From: Janthinobacterium sp. PC23-8
Lineage (GTDB): Bacteria; Pseudomonadota; Gammaproteobacteria; Burkholderiales; Burkholderiaceae_D
NCBI RefSeq assembly: GCF_002250505.1
Contig: NZ_NJGY01000001.1
Location: 2,871,066 to 2,935,065 of the forward strand
Direction: 5' to 3'
DNA length: 64,000 nt
Under the pieces are notes generated by a model. The model ran no database searches, had not been told where the DNA came from, and saw only the letters and a list, made by a program, of their open reading frames with translations. Numbering within the stretch: position 1 is the stretch's first letter; the number at the start of each line of letters is the position of its first letter. A program made the translations under genes and the position numbers. Shown here one piece after another: positions 1 to 7,762 of this stretch.

Positions 1-328
1 CGGCTTGCTGGCGAAAATGAAAGGCTTGCGCGGTAGCGCTTTCGATATCTTCGGCTACACGGCCGAGCGCAAGATGGAGCGCGCGCTGATCGACGACTAC
101 CGCCGCACGGTGGGCAGCCTGCTGCCGAAACTGACCACGGCGAAATTGTCGCAGGCGGTGGCCATCGCCAGCATTCCGGAAGATATCCGCGGCTATGGCC
201 ATGTCAAGGAGCGCCACTTGACGGCGGCCAAAGAGAAGGAAGCGAGCCTGCTGATCGCTTTTAACTCCCAGGTACCCGTGCCTGCTGGCGCGCCGTTGGC
301 GCCTGCGCTGCCGGCCACGGTGGCGTGA
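1..328 (+). CDS. indolepyruvate ferredoxin oxidoreductase, C-terminal end (partial)
   Basis: The frame is open from base 2 and runs in from upstream, so only the last ~108 residues are present. The segment around GYTAERKMERALIDDY and the conserved tail ASIPEDIRGYGHVKERHL match the C-terminus of the large fused indolepyruvate ferredoxin oxidoreductases. These are cytoplasmic thiamine-diphosphate/iron-sulfur enzymes that oxidatively decarboxylate aryl-pyruvates from aromatic amino acid breakdown. The catalytic domains lie outside the window, so the call rests on this tail only. An in-frame ATG/TTG near base 5 is internal, not a start. A strong hairpin terminator follows the stop. Confidence 0.75.
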   Translation, partial: GLLAKMKGLRGSAFDIFGYTAERKMERALIDDYRRTVGSLLPKLTTAKLSQAVAIASIPEDIRGYGHVKERHLTAAKEKEASLLIAFNSQVPVPAGAPLAPALPATVA

Positions 329-346
329 TGATATCGTGACCTTATG

Positions 347-372
347 AATGGCGCCTGCGGGCGCCATTTTTA
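347..372 (+). terminator. intrinsic terminator
   Basis: A 9-bp stem (347-355 pairing with 360-368) with a TGCG loop is followed by a run of T. It lies 19 bases past the stop of the partial oxidoreductase gene and before the S41 protease gene. Confidence 0.8.
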
Positions 373-454
373 CATGTTTATTTCAGTATTGTAATAATCA
401 ACTGTTGTTGTAAAGGCTTATAATCTTCAAATAGTTTCTCTGTGGAAAATAACT

Positions 455-1984
455 GTGAAAACCTTGCGCGATGTATCCCTGCTGGCTGCTCCCTTGTTGG
501 TATTGCTCAGTGCCTGTGGCGGAGGGGGCGGCGGCAGTCAGTCCGTCAGCGACACGTCCACGCCGCCAGTGGCCACCACGCCGACGCCGGACACGGGTGT
601 CACGCCGACCATTGTTGCCTCGAACACCGTGCAAAACCTGTGCGAAAAACCGCGCAGCGGCAATGCCACCGACCGCCAGGGCACCTTGCTCAATGAGCTG
701 ACGTGGGTGCGCAGCTGGATCGATGAAAGCTATCTCTGGTACAAGGAGGTGCCGAGCACCTACCTGCCGCAGAACTTCAGCACGCCGATTGCCTATTTCA
801 ATGTGCTCAAGACCACGGCCGTGACCGCGTCGGGCAAGCCCAGGGACCAGTTTCATTTCACTTATACGACGGCCGAATGGGAGGCCTCGCTCAAGGGCGT
901 CGAGCTCGGTTACGGCATGCTGCTGGCCCTGACCCAGACCACGCCGCCACGCAAGGCGGTGATCACGATCGTCGAGCCGGGTTCGCCGGCGGCGCTGGCC
1001 GGCCTGCAGCGTGGCGATGTGCTGCAAACCGTCGATGGCGTCGATTTCGTCAACGCGGCCGGCAAGGCCAGCGTCGACACCATCAATGCCGCTTTGTTTC
1101 CGGCCGCGCAAGGCACGCATACGGCGGGCTTCCTGCGCAACGGCGCGAGCATCAACGCGACGTTGCAGGCTATCGAAGTCAATACCAGCGCCGTGCAGAA
1201 CGAGCGCATCATCGACACGCCCACCGGCAAGGTCGGCTACCTGACCTTCAATACGCACAACAATGTGGCCGAGCGCCAGCTGGTCGACACCATGCGCCGC
1301 TTCCAGGCGGCCGGCGTCAGCGACCTGGTGCTCGATGTGCGCTACAACGGCGGCGGGCTGCTCGATGTCGCCAGCGAACTGGCCTACATGATCGCCGGCC
1401 CGCAAACGACGGCCGGCAAGACCTTCGAGCAGATCATCGCCAACGACAAGACCCGGCGCGAAGCGCCATTGGGTTTCCTTGCGCAAAGCGAAGGCCTGGC
1501 CGGCACCAACCCGGTGGCCAAGGGCACGGCCCTGCCTTACCTGGGCCTCAAGCGCGTGACATTGCTGACCACGGGCAATACCTGCTCGGCCAGCGAGTCC
1601 ATCATCAACGGCTTGCGCGGCGTCGATGTTGAAGTCAATCTGATTGGCGGCACCACCTGCGGCAAGCCCTACGGTTTCTATCCGCAGCCCAACTGCGGCA
1701 CCACCTATTTTGCGGTGCAGTTCCAGGGCGTCAACGCCAAGGGCTTTGGCGACTATGCCGACGGCATGGCGCCCACCTGCGCCGTGGCCGACGACTACCA
1801 GCACGCGCTGGGCGACAGCAACGAAGGCATGCTGGCGGCCGCCCTGCAATACCGCAGCACCGGCCGTTGCGCTTTGCCGACCGGCATGAACCGGCTGCTC
1901 AGTACGGTGGAAAGCCCGGAGACGGTCGCTACCCGTTTGCTGCGCCCGCAATACAAGGAAATCGCCATCCGCCGCCAGCCTTGA
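455..1984 (+). CDS. S41 family C-terminal-processing peptidase, lipoprotein
   Basis: A 509-aa serine protease of the tail-specific (CtpA/Tsp-like) family, expected in the periplasm attached to the membrane. A type II signal peptide ends in the lipobox LLSAC with Cys21 as the lipidation site, followed by a Gly/Ser/Thr/Pro-rich linker. A PDZ-like segment (about residues 165-225, with GLQRGDVLQTVDG) precedes the S41 core. LVLDVRYNGGGLLDVASEL is the conserved substrate cleft, and TCSASES (from residue 376) carries the nucleophile region. The start is GTG at 455, chosen because it gives the complete lipoprotein signal. The gene stands alone, with a terminator-like hairpin on each side. The natural substrate cannot be told from sequence. 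Confidence 0.9.
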   Translation: MKTLRDVSLLAAPLLVLLSACGGGGGGSQSVSDTSTPPVATTPTPDTGVTPTIVASNTVQNLCEKPRSGNATDRQGTLLNELTWVRSWIDESYLWYKEVPSTYLPQNFSTPIAYFNVLKTTAVTASGKPRDQFHFTYTTAEWEASLKGVELGYGMLLALTQTTPPRKAVITIVEPGSPAALAGLQRGDVLQTVDGVDFVNAAGKASVDTINAALFPAAQGTHTAGFLRNGASINATLQAIEVNTSAVQNERIIDTPTGKVGYLTFNTHNNVAERQLVDTMRRFQAAGVSDLVLDVRYNGGGLLDVASELAYMIAGPQTTAGKTFEQIIANDKTRREAPLGFLAQSEGLAGTNPVAKGTALPYLGLKRVTLLTTGNTCSASESIINGLRGVDVEVNLIGGTTCGKPYGFYPQPNCGTTYFAVQFQGVNAKGFGDYADGMAPTCAVADDYQHALGDSNEGMLAAALQYRSTGRCALPTGMNRLLSTVESPETVATRLLRPQYKEIAIRRQP

Positions 1985-2033
1985 TGACGGCGTGGGCTCG
2001 TCGCACGTAACACTATTGGCGAGGTCGGGATAA

Positions 2034-2072
2034 AAAGCCGGGATTGCTGTATTGCATTCCGGCTTTCTTCTC
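2034..2072 (+). terminator. probable terminator after the S41 protease
   Basis: AAAGCCGG at 2034-2041 pairs with CCGGCTTT at 2059-2066 across a 17-base loop; the T-tract is interrupted (TTTCTTCTCT). The long loop makes this weaker than the hairpin at 347. Confidence 0.45.
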
Positions 2073-2128
2073 TCCGTGACTGCTATCTCTATAATTGTCC
2101 GTTTTCCTCTGCCGCTGGAACCCTTCCC

Positions 2129-3898
2129 ATGCTACGCCACGCCCTGCTGTCCGCCGCCTTGCTGTCCACCCTTGCTTTTCCTGCGCACGCCGCCACGCCC
2201 TTGACGACCATCGCCGAACGCTCGGGCTTTTTGAACACGGGCCGCTATGCCGAAGTGGAAACCCTGTGCAGGCAGTTTCAGGCGCGCTATCCGAAACAGG
2301 TGCGCTGTTTCGAGTTTGGCCGCACGCCCGAGGGCCGGCCCATGCTGGCGCTGGCGGTGTCGAAGACGGGCGCCTTGAGCGCACAGGAGGCGGCGCGCCG
2401 CAAGCTGCCGGTGCTGCTGGTACAGGGCGGCATCCATGCCGGTGAAATCGATGGCAAGGATGCGGGCTTTCTGGCGCTGCGCGAGGTGTTGGATGGCAAG
2501 GCTGCGCCCGGTGCGCTCGACCAGCAGGTGCTGCTGTTCGTGCCTGTGTTTAATATCGACGGCCACGAGCGCTTCGGCCAGTGGAACCGCCCCAACCAGC
2601 GCGGCCCGGTGGAAATGGGCTGGCGCAGCACGGCGCAAAATTTCAACCTGAACCGCGACTACATGAAGGCCGATGCGCCCGAGATGCAGCAGATGCTGGC
2701 GCTGGTCAACGCCTGGGACCCGCTGGCCTATGTCGACCTGCACGTGACCGACGGCGCCCAGTTCGAACCCGATATCTCGATCCAGGTCGAACCCGTGCAT
2801 ACGGGCGACATGGACTTGCGCCAGGCGGGGCTGGCCTTGCGCGACGGCGTGCTGGCCGACCTGGCCAGACAAGGTTCGGATCCGAAGCCGTTTTATATGT
2901 CGTTTGCCGAAGAAGACAATCCGCAATCGGGCTTTGTCGACGGCGCGCCGAACCCGCGCTTTTCACATGGCTACTTCCAGCTGCGCAACCGCTTCGGCGT
3001 GCTGGTGGAAACCCATTCGTGGAAGGACTATCCGACCCGCGTGCGCATCACGCGCAACACCATCGTCTCGCTGCTGGAGCAAGTGGCGCGGCACGGCGCC
3101 GCCTGGCGCGGCACGGCCCTGGCGGCAGACGCGCGCGCGCAGCAGCTGGCCGGCACCACGCAGCCGCTCAGTTATAAAACCACCGACAAAAGCCGCCTGA
3201 TCGACTTTCGCGGCTACGCCTATACGCGCACGCCGTCCGACATCTCGGGCGCCTTGATGACGCGCTACGACGAGACCACGCCGCAGTTGTGGACGGTGCC
3301 GCTGCGCGACGAGATCGTGCCCGACTTGCAGGTGACGGCGCCGAAAGCCGGTTACCTGGTGCCTGCCGCCCACGCCGCCATGGTGGCCGATAAACTGCGC
3401 CAGCATGGCGTGCGCTACCAGGTGCTGCGCACAGAGTTGAACAAGCAAATGGTCGGGACCTTCCGCGCCGGCAGCGTGAAATTCGGCGCGCAATCGTTCG
3501 AGGGCCGGCAGACGGCGCAAGTGACGGGCGAGTGGCAGCTTGAGGAACGCAGCATCGGCGCCGGCGCCCTGTATGTGCCACTCAAGCAGCCCAAGGCGCG
3601 CCTGGTGCTGGCCCTGCTGGAACCACGCGCGCCCGATTCCTTGCAGGCCTGGGGCAGCTTCAACACGGCTTACGAAGCGAAGGAATACATGGAAGACTAT
3701 GTGGCCGAAGACGTGGCCCGTGCGCAACTGGCGGCGGACCCCGCGCTGGCGGCGCAGTTCCGCCAGACGCTGGCGAACGACCCTGCCTTTGCGAACAATC
3801 CGAAAGCGCGGCTGGCATTTTTTGCACGCCGCCATGCCTCGTGGGATGAGCGGCTCAATCTGTATCCAGTACTGCGCACGGACGTGGCGCCGCGTTGA
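2129..3898 (+). CDS. secreted M14 family zinc carboxypeptidase
   Basis: A 589-aa metallopeptidase with a Sec signal peptide cleaved near the AHA-A site around residue 21, so exported. The M14 zinc site is visible: His103 and Glu106 in GGIHAGEIDG, and His205 in YVDLHVTDG. NLNRDY (173-178) supplies the substrate-binding Asn/Arg, and Glu294 in VLVETHSWKDY fits the general base. The C-terminal ~250 residues form an accessory region without a motif I recognise. The enzyme would remove C-terminal residues from peptides or act on peptidoglycan-derived peptides; substrate preference is not readable. It is a single gene; no clear terminator was seen after it. Confidence 0.9.
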   Translation: MLRHALLSAALLSTLAFPAHAATPLTTIAERSGFLNTGRYAEVETLCRQFQARYPKQVRCFEFGRTPEGRPMLALAVSKTGALSAQEAARRKLPVLLVQGGIHAGEIDGKDAGFLALREVLDGKAAPGALDQQVLLFVPVFNIDGHERFGQWNRPNQRGPVEMGWRSTAQNFNLNRDYMKADAPEMQQMLALVNAWDPLAYVDLHVTDGAQFEPDISIQVEPVHTGDMDLRQAGLALRDGVLADLARQGSDPKPFYMSFAEEDNPQSGFVDGAPNPRFSHGYFQLRNRFGVLVETHSWKDYPTRVRITRNTIVSLLEQVARHGAAWRGTALAADARAQQLAGTTQPLSYKTTDKSRLIDFRGYAYTRTPSDISGALMTRYDETTPQLWTVPLRDEIVPDLQVTAPKAGYLVPAAHAAMVADKLRQHGVRYQVLRTELNKQMVGTFRAGSVKFGAQSFEGRQTAQVTGEWQLEERSIGAGALYVPLKQPKARLVLALLEPRAPDSLQAWGSFNTAYEAKEYMEDYVAEDVARAQLAADPALAAQFRQTLANDPAFANNPKARLAFFARRHASWDERLNLYPVLRTDVAPR

Positions 3899-3958
3899 AT
3901 ATGTTGAGCCATGACACATGGGGATGGCTCGTGAATTTCAAATAGAAACATTGCTTAA

Positions 3959-3984
3959 ATAAAATTTCTATTAGGAAATTTTAT
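3959..3984. promoter_or_regulatory. palindromic operator before the WYL operon
   Basis: A perfect 10-bp inverted repeat, ATAAAATTTC (3959-3968) and GAAATTTTAT (3975-3984), is separated by 6 bases. It sits immediately upstream of a -10-like TATAGT at 3987-3992, so a bound dimer would cover the -35/spacer region. A second short palindrome, TTTCAT-C-ATGAAA, lies at 4005-4017. The block is strikingly AT-rich for this genome. Autoregulation by the WYL protein encoded at 4066 is inferred. Confidence 0.6.
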
Positions 3985-4065
3985 GATATAGTTAAGGCAA
4001 CTAATTTCATCATGAAAGATGTAATTCGTGTCGCGCGCATGTTTCGCTTCACGTAATGCCTTCCT

Positions 4066-5052
4066 ATGTCCAAGCGCCCCCATGCACTCGAAACCGCAGT
4101 GGCCCTGACCGAGTTGATACGCCGTATTCCGAGCAGCCACCTCGTCACGGCCCCAGACTTGCACAAGCAGCTCAAAAACGCAGGAATCGATCGTGACCTG
4201 CGTACTATCCAGCGCCATCTGGACATGCTCTCGGAGCATTACGACATCGAACGCGATGAGAGCAGCAGGCCATACGGCTATCGCTGGAAAAAGCTTTCCG
4301 GCGGGCTGACATTACCCTTGCTCAGCGAGCAGGAATCGTTGCTGTTGCTGCTGGCACAACAGCAATTACGCAATTTGTTGCCGAGCCGCTTGATGAGCTC
4401 GCTGGACAATTTCTTTCAACAAGCACGCAGCGATCTTGGACCTGGCAATCCAGTCACGCCTGCCACGCAATGGATAAAGAAGGTGCGTGTTGTCAGTACC
4501 ACCCAGCCGCTGCTGCCACCGAAAATCGAGGCTGGCGTTTTTGAAAGTGTCAGTAATGCCCTTTACACCAATCATTGGCTGGACATCGACTACAGGAATG
4601 CAACGGGCAAGCGCAAAAGCGCCCGTGTGATGCCGCTCGGACTGGCACAGCAGGGTGTCAGGCTTTACCTGGTCTGCCGCTATGAAGGTTACGATGAAGA
4701 ACGCATCCTGGCGCTGCATCGTATCTTGATGGCGCAGGTGACAGCCCATGCCTTCGACTATCCTGCCGATTTCGACTTGCAGCGGTACGATGCTGACGGA
4801 AATTTTGGCATGGGTAATGGCAACCACATTCGCTTGCGCTTTTGCATCGATAAAGAAGCTGGCTTGCACCTGCTCGAATCACCGCTGTCGTGCGACCAGC
4901 GGATCGACATACGGGACGATTGTTTCGAGGTCAATGCGACCTTGGTCGACACCGCCCAATTGACGTGGTGGTTGAGTGGCTTTGGTGAAAAAGTATGGAA
5001 TATCCGGCGCGAAATCGATGACCAGGCGGCGCTGCGACACAAGTTGACGTAA
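4066..5052 (+). CDS. WYL domain transcriptional regulator
   Basis: A 328-aa cytoplasmic DNA-binding protein. Residues 8-75 form a winged helix-turn-helix of the DeoR/YafY type (RDLRTIQRHLDMLSEHY is the recognition region, ending in the wing SSRPYGYRWKK). Residues ~150-235 form a WYL domain with the P-hGLA-hRLYLV core; the eponymous W-Y-L reads L-Y-L here (200-202). The C-terminal ~90 residues fit the WCX extension. WYL proteins sense nucleic acids or nucleotides and often repress phage-defence or stress operons (CapW, BrxR). It heads an operon: the next frame begins 20 bases after its stop, and an inverted repeat lies over its promoter. The ligand is unknown. Confidence 0.88.
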   Translation: MSKRPHALETAVALTELIRRIPSSHLVTAPDLHKQLKNAGIDRDLRTIQRHLDMLSEHYDIERDESSRPYGYRWKKLSGGLTLPLLSEQESLLLLLAQQQLRNLLPSRLMSSLDNFFQQARSDLGPGNPVTPATQWIKKVRVVSTTQPLLPPKIEAGVFESVSNALYTNHWLDIDYRNATGKRKSARVMPLGLAQQGVRLYLVCRYEGYDEERILALHRILMAQVTAHAFDYPADFDLQRYDADGNFGMGNGNHIRLRFCIDKEAGLHLLESPLSCDQRIDIRDDCFEVNATLVDTAQLTWWLSGFGEKVWNIRREIDDQAALRHKLT

Positions 5053-5072
5053 AGCGGACAGATAATGGTGCC

Positions 5073-5438
5073 ATGCCAAGCGCGGCGTGCTTTCTGCGCC
5101 GTTCCGATCACCCGTTTGCCTCTCCCCCACCCATGCTGATACTCATGTTGATCTGCGTTTTCCTGATACTTTGCCTGCTGTACGGCATGTATGCCAGCGC
5201 GCGTTCCGTTGCCCGCGGAGCCGGGCATATCCGCTCCCATGTGACACCGAATTCAGCGGCAGTGGCGCCAGCGGAAACGGACCTTTGTGCACCGCTGCCC
5301 AAGTTTCATGCGTGCTACCAATCCCGGATCGAAGAATTGCGCTCCTTGTTCGCCTTGTACCAGAGCGGCGCATTGACGCAAGCCGAGTTCGAGCAGACCA
5401 AACGGCATCTGCTTGCCAAGATGACGGCGCTGTCCTGA
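5073..5438 (+). CDS. small membrane-anchored SHOCT-domain protein
   Basis: A single hydrophobic helix (LILMLICVFLILCLLYGMY) is followed by a polar linker and a C-terminal SHOCT-like amphipathic motif (IEELRSLFALYQSGALTQAE to the end, with the typical LhxxGhhTxxEFEQxK pattern). SHOCT segments are short oligomerisation modules often at protein termini. The start is uncertain: ATG 5073 gives 121 aa with a Pro/Arg-rich leader, whereas ATG 5133 gives 101 aa starting directly at the membrane helix; neither has a good ribosome binding site. Translation may be coupled to the WYL gene 20 bases upstream. Function is not known; its place in the operon suggests a membrane partner of the following genes. 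Confidence 0.7.
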   Translation: MPSAACFLRRSDHPFASPPPMLILMLICVFLILCLLYGMYASARSVARGAGHIRSHVTPNSAAVAPAETDLCAPLPKFHACYQSRIEELRSLFALYQSGALTQAEFEQTKRHLLAKMTALS

Positions 5439-5466
5439 GCCGTTTCCATTGACCTACATTAAGCGC

Positions 5467-7056
5467 ATGAATGCCATGACCTCCTTGACTTCCACCTCCG
5501 ACGACAACGACAAAGAACGACACGCATCGCACCGTGACGAGATCGGCCAGGATGTCCTGCGCACCGGCGTGGCGCTGTCCGCCAAGGAAATCGTCGGCCG
5601 CTTTGGCAGCGCCAATGCTGAATTCATCAAGGGCTATCGCGGTATCGATCATGCAACGGGGCAGCGGTTTGCCAAGGGACTGGCCGACATCTCGAAATAT
5701 AAAGTCAGTACCGAATCGGTCGAAATGGCCAGGAACAACATCAAGCAGCAGGCAGGTTTCTCCGCCGAGGTCGCTGCCACTAGCCGCGATAACGCTGAAG
5801 CCATCATCGAGGGTTCAAAGGTCCGCACCTCGCGCAGCGACGACCTGCCGCAGTATGGCACCAACCACAATGTCGTCGACCGCGTGCAGATTCTCGATGG
5901 CCAGATCCTCCAGGGGTCGCAGGCGCAGATGAAGTTCGTTGGTGACCGTAATGGACTATTCGAGAAAATTGCCCGCGAAGATGGCCCGTTCGCGCGTTAT
6001 CGCGGCGTGAAGCTTGAGTTGCCGTCAGAGCAGTACGAGGGCGCCAAGGTATTCTGCCAGCAACGTGCCAGCGAACTGCGCGAGCAGGCGCAGCAAGTGG
6101 AGCAGCACGGCAAGCCTGACATTGCCGCTGAATTACGCAGCAAGGCGGCCAATTACGAGCAGTTGGCCGAGCAGGTCAGCGATAGCGGCCTGACCACCGA
6201 GCAGGCTATATTTTATCGGAAGCACCCAGAGCTTGCCACGCTGCGCGATATCGCCGCCACCAGTCATCGTGCGGGCATGGAAGGGGCCAAGCATGGCGCA
6301 GTTATCGGCGGATGCATTTCACTGCTCAAGAATTCCTTCGCTGTCGCGCAAGGCGAGATGCAAGGCCGCGATGCAGCGATGCAGGTAGGCCAGGACGTCG
6401 CCAAGTCCGCCGCTATCGGCTACGGTACGGCTGCCGTCGGCGCAACCATCAAGGCCGGCATGCAGCAATCCGGCCAGCAAACGCTGCGTGGTTTGGCCAA
6501 TACGAGCGCCCCCACGCTGGTGGTCAATATCTGCCTGTCGCTCGGTAGTTCCATCAAACGCTATGTGTGTGGCGAGATCAGCGAAAGCGAATTGCTGGTC
6601 GAAGTGGGGGAAAAGGGTACTGGCATGCTGTCGAGCGGCATGATGGCCGCGATTGGACAAATTGCGATTCCCATCCCGTTTGTCGGCGCGGCCATTGGCG
6701 GCATGGTGGGCTATACCCTCTCGTCGATTTTTTATCAGAGTGCGCTTGATGCCGCCAAGGGTGCCGAAGCGTCACGCGTCAACCTCGAACGCGTGCAAGC
6801 CGTCGAAGCGGCCGCGCGTGCGCAGATCGCCGAACAGCAGGCCGCGCTCGATGCCTTTGTGCGAACAGAAATGTCGCAGTTGCACCAGGAGACTCAGCAA
6901 CTGTTTTTAGCCATCAGTGTGGTCGGCGCTGGTAGCGTCGATCACCTGGCGCTGGCCATCAATCAATATGCGGGCTTGCTGGGCAAGCAGCTGCAATTTG
7001 CATCGCAGGCCGAGTTCGACGATTTCATGCTGTCCGATCAGCCGTTGCGGCTGTGA
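5467..7056 (+). CDS. conserved protein with glycine-zipper membrane hairpins, function unknown
   Basis: A protein of 529 aa from ATG 5467 (a TTG at 5449 and an ATG at 5476 are alternatives; none has a clear ribosome binding site). The first ~260 residues are soluble and helical, with an Ala/Gln/Glu-rich coiled-coil stretch around 190-240. Residues ~264-290 (HGAVIGGCISLL region) and ~392-421 (IGQIAIPIPFVGAAIGGMVGY) are Gly/Ala-rich hydrophobic segments like membrane-inserting glycine zippers. Between them lies a conserved block with RYVCGEISESELLVEVGEKG. An Ala-rich coiled coil follows (~425-470). I recall similar uncharacterised proteins in many phyla but no assigned function. Its neighbours are a second glycine-zipper protein and a TerB-like protein. 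A membrane-acting effector is only an inference. Confidence 0.7.
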   Translation: MNAMTSLTSTSDDNDKERHASHRDEIGQDVLRTGVALSAKEIVGRFGSANAEFIKGYRGIDHATGQRFAKGLADISKYKVSTESVEMARNNIKQQAGFSAEVAATSRDNAEAIIEGSKVRTSRSDDLPQYGTNHNVVDRVQILDGQILQGSQAQMKFVGDRNGLFEKIAREDGPFARYRGVKLELPSEQYEGAKVFCQQRASELREQAQQVEQHGKPDIAAELRSKAANYEQLAEQVSDSGLTTEQAIFYRKHPELATLRDIAATSHRAGMEGAKHGAVIGGCISLLKNSFAVAQGEMQGRDAAMQVGQDVAKSAAIGYGTAAVGATIKAGMQQSGQQTLRGLANTSAPTLVVNICLSLGSSIKRYVCGEISESELLVEVGEKGTGMLSSGMMAAIGQIAIPIPFVGAAIGGMVGYTLSSIFYQSALDAAKGAEASRVNLERVQAVEAAARAQIAEQQAALDAFVRTEMSQLHQETQQLFLAISVVGAGSVDHLALAINQYAGLLGKQLQFASQAEFDDFMLSDQPLRL

Positions 7057-7101
7057 ACACAACTCTACTACCACTTTTATTTTCTCAGATCGGAGTAATA
7101 C

Positions 7102-7752
7102 ATGTTACTGAAGCAGTTATCCGTAGACGATAGACGAGATTTTCTCTGTATTGCTGAACTATTGAGTATTGCTGACAAGCCTGTTTCACGGGTAGGAAAA
7201 CATGGCCTGGCGATCCCGTCAGATGCTCTGCGTATAGCAGCAATGGGACCTGTTCTTTCCATGTTCATGAAGAAAGCGCCTTCAAAAACAATTCCTGCAG
7301 GCACAATTTCCGGCATTCAGCGCAATGAGCGTGAATCGATGGCAATGGCCGAGCTTATCTCTGCGTGTTGCAAAGAAACTGACGGAAAAATGGATGGCAC
7401 GCCAGATCGGATGGACCGCAAGGGTATCGAGTGGTCCTTGGTCAAGCGAATCGGCAGACTTCCCATTGAGACTGCCGAAGAGCCGGCCGCCCGTGCGACG
7501 GTCGCGCTTGATGTGCTGCGTGAGTTGCTAAAAGATAGAAAGGCACCCGTGCCATCCGTACCAAAACTGATGCTGTTCGAGCTGATGTTGTTTGCCTTGA
7601 CCAAGGGCAGCATCTCCAGTATCGAATGGCAATTGCTCAACGAGTTCAGGCATCACCATCAGTTGGAAAACCATATCTTCAACGATCTGTTGGAGCGGGC
7701 GGAATTTACGCACCGCGAAGCACAGAAAACCCTCGCTATCATTCTCGAATAA
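7102..7752 (+). CDS. TerB-like helical protein of the WYL operon
   Basis: A 216-aa soluble protein with a good ribosome binding site (CGGAG 8 bases before ATG). The C-terminal half (about 150-216) has the look of a TerB/DUF533 all-helical fold: LMLFELMLFALTKGSISSIE resembles the 'h-hAhADGxhsxxE' helix pair of that family, although the acidic metal-binding residues of true TerB are poorly kept (KGSISSIE in place of DGEIxxxE). The N-terminal ~100 residues match nothing I know. TerB-like modules occur in tellurite-resistance-type and phage-defence loci beside membrane or GTPase partners. It lies between two glycine-zipper genes, 45 bases after one and 10 bases before the other, which supports a shared complex. 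Actual tellurite resistance is not implied. Confidence 0.55.
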   Translation: MLLKQLSVDDRRDFLCIAELLSIADKPVSRVGKHGLAIPSDALRIAAMGPVLSMFMKKAPSKTIPAGTISGIQRNERESMAMAELISACCKETDGKMDGTPDRMDRKGIEWSLVKRIGRLPIETAEEPAARATVALDVLRELLKDRKAPVPSVPKLMLFELMLFALTKGSISSIEWQLLNEFRHHHQLENHIFNDLLERAEFTHREAQKTLAIILE

Positions 7753-7762
7753 GGAGTTCATT

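Noticed and set aside
398..1951. A 517-codon antisense frame opposite the S41 protease.
   Set aside because: The sense strand encodes a complete lipoprotein protease with catalytic motifs; the antisense product is low-complexity Ala/Gly/Arg/His with no motif.
7102..7752. Naming the TerB-like gene a tellurite resistance gene.
   Set aside because: Only a distant helical resemblance is seen, the acidic residues of TerB are mostly absent, and no other ter genes are nearby.
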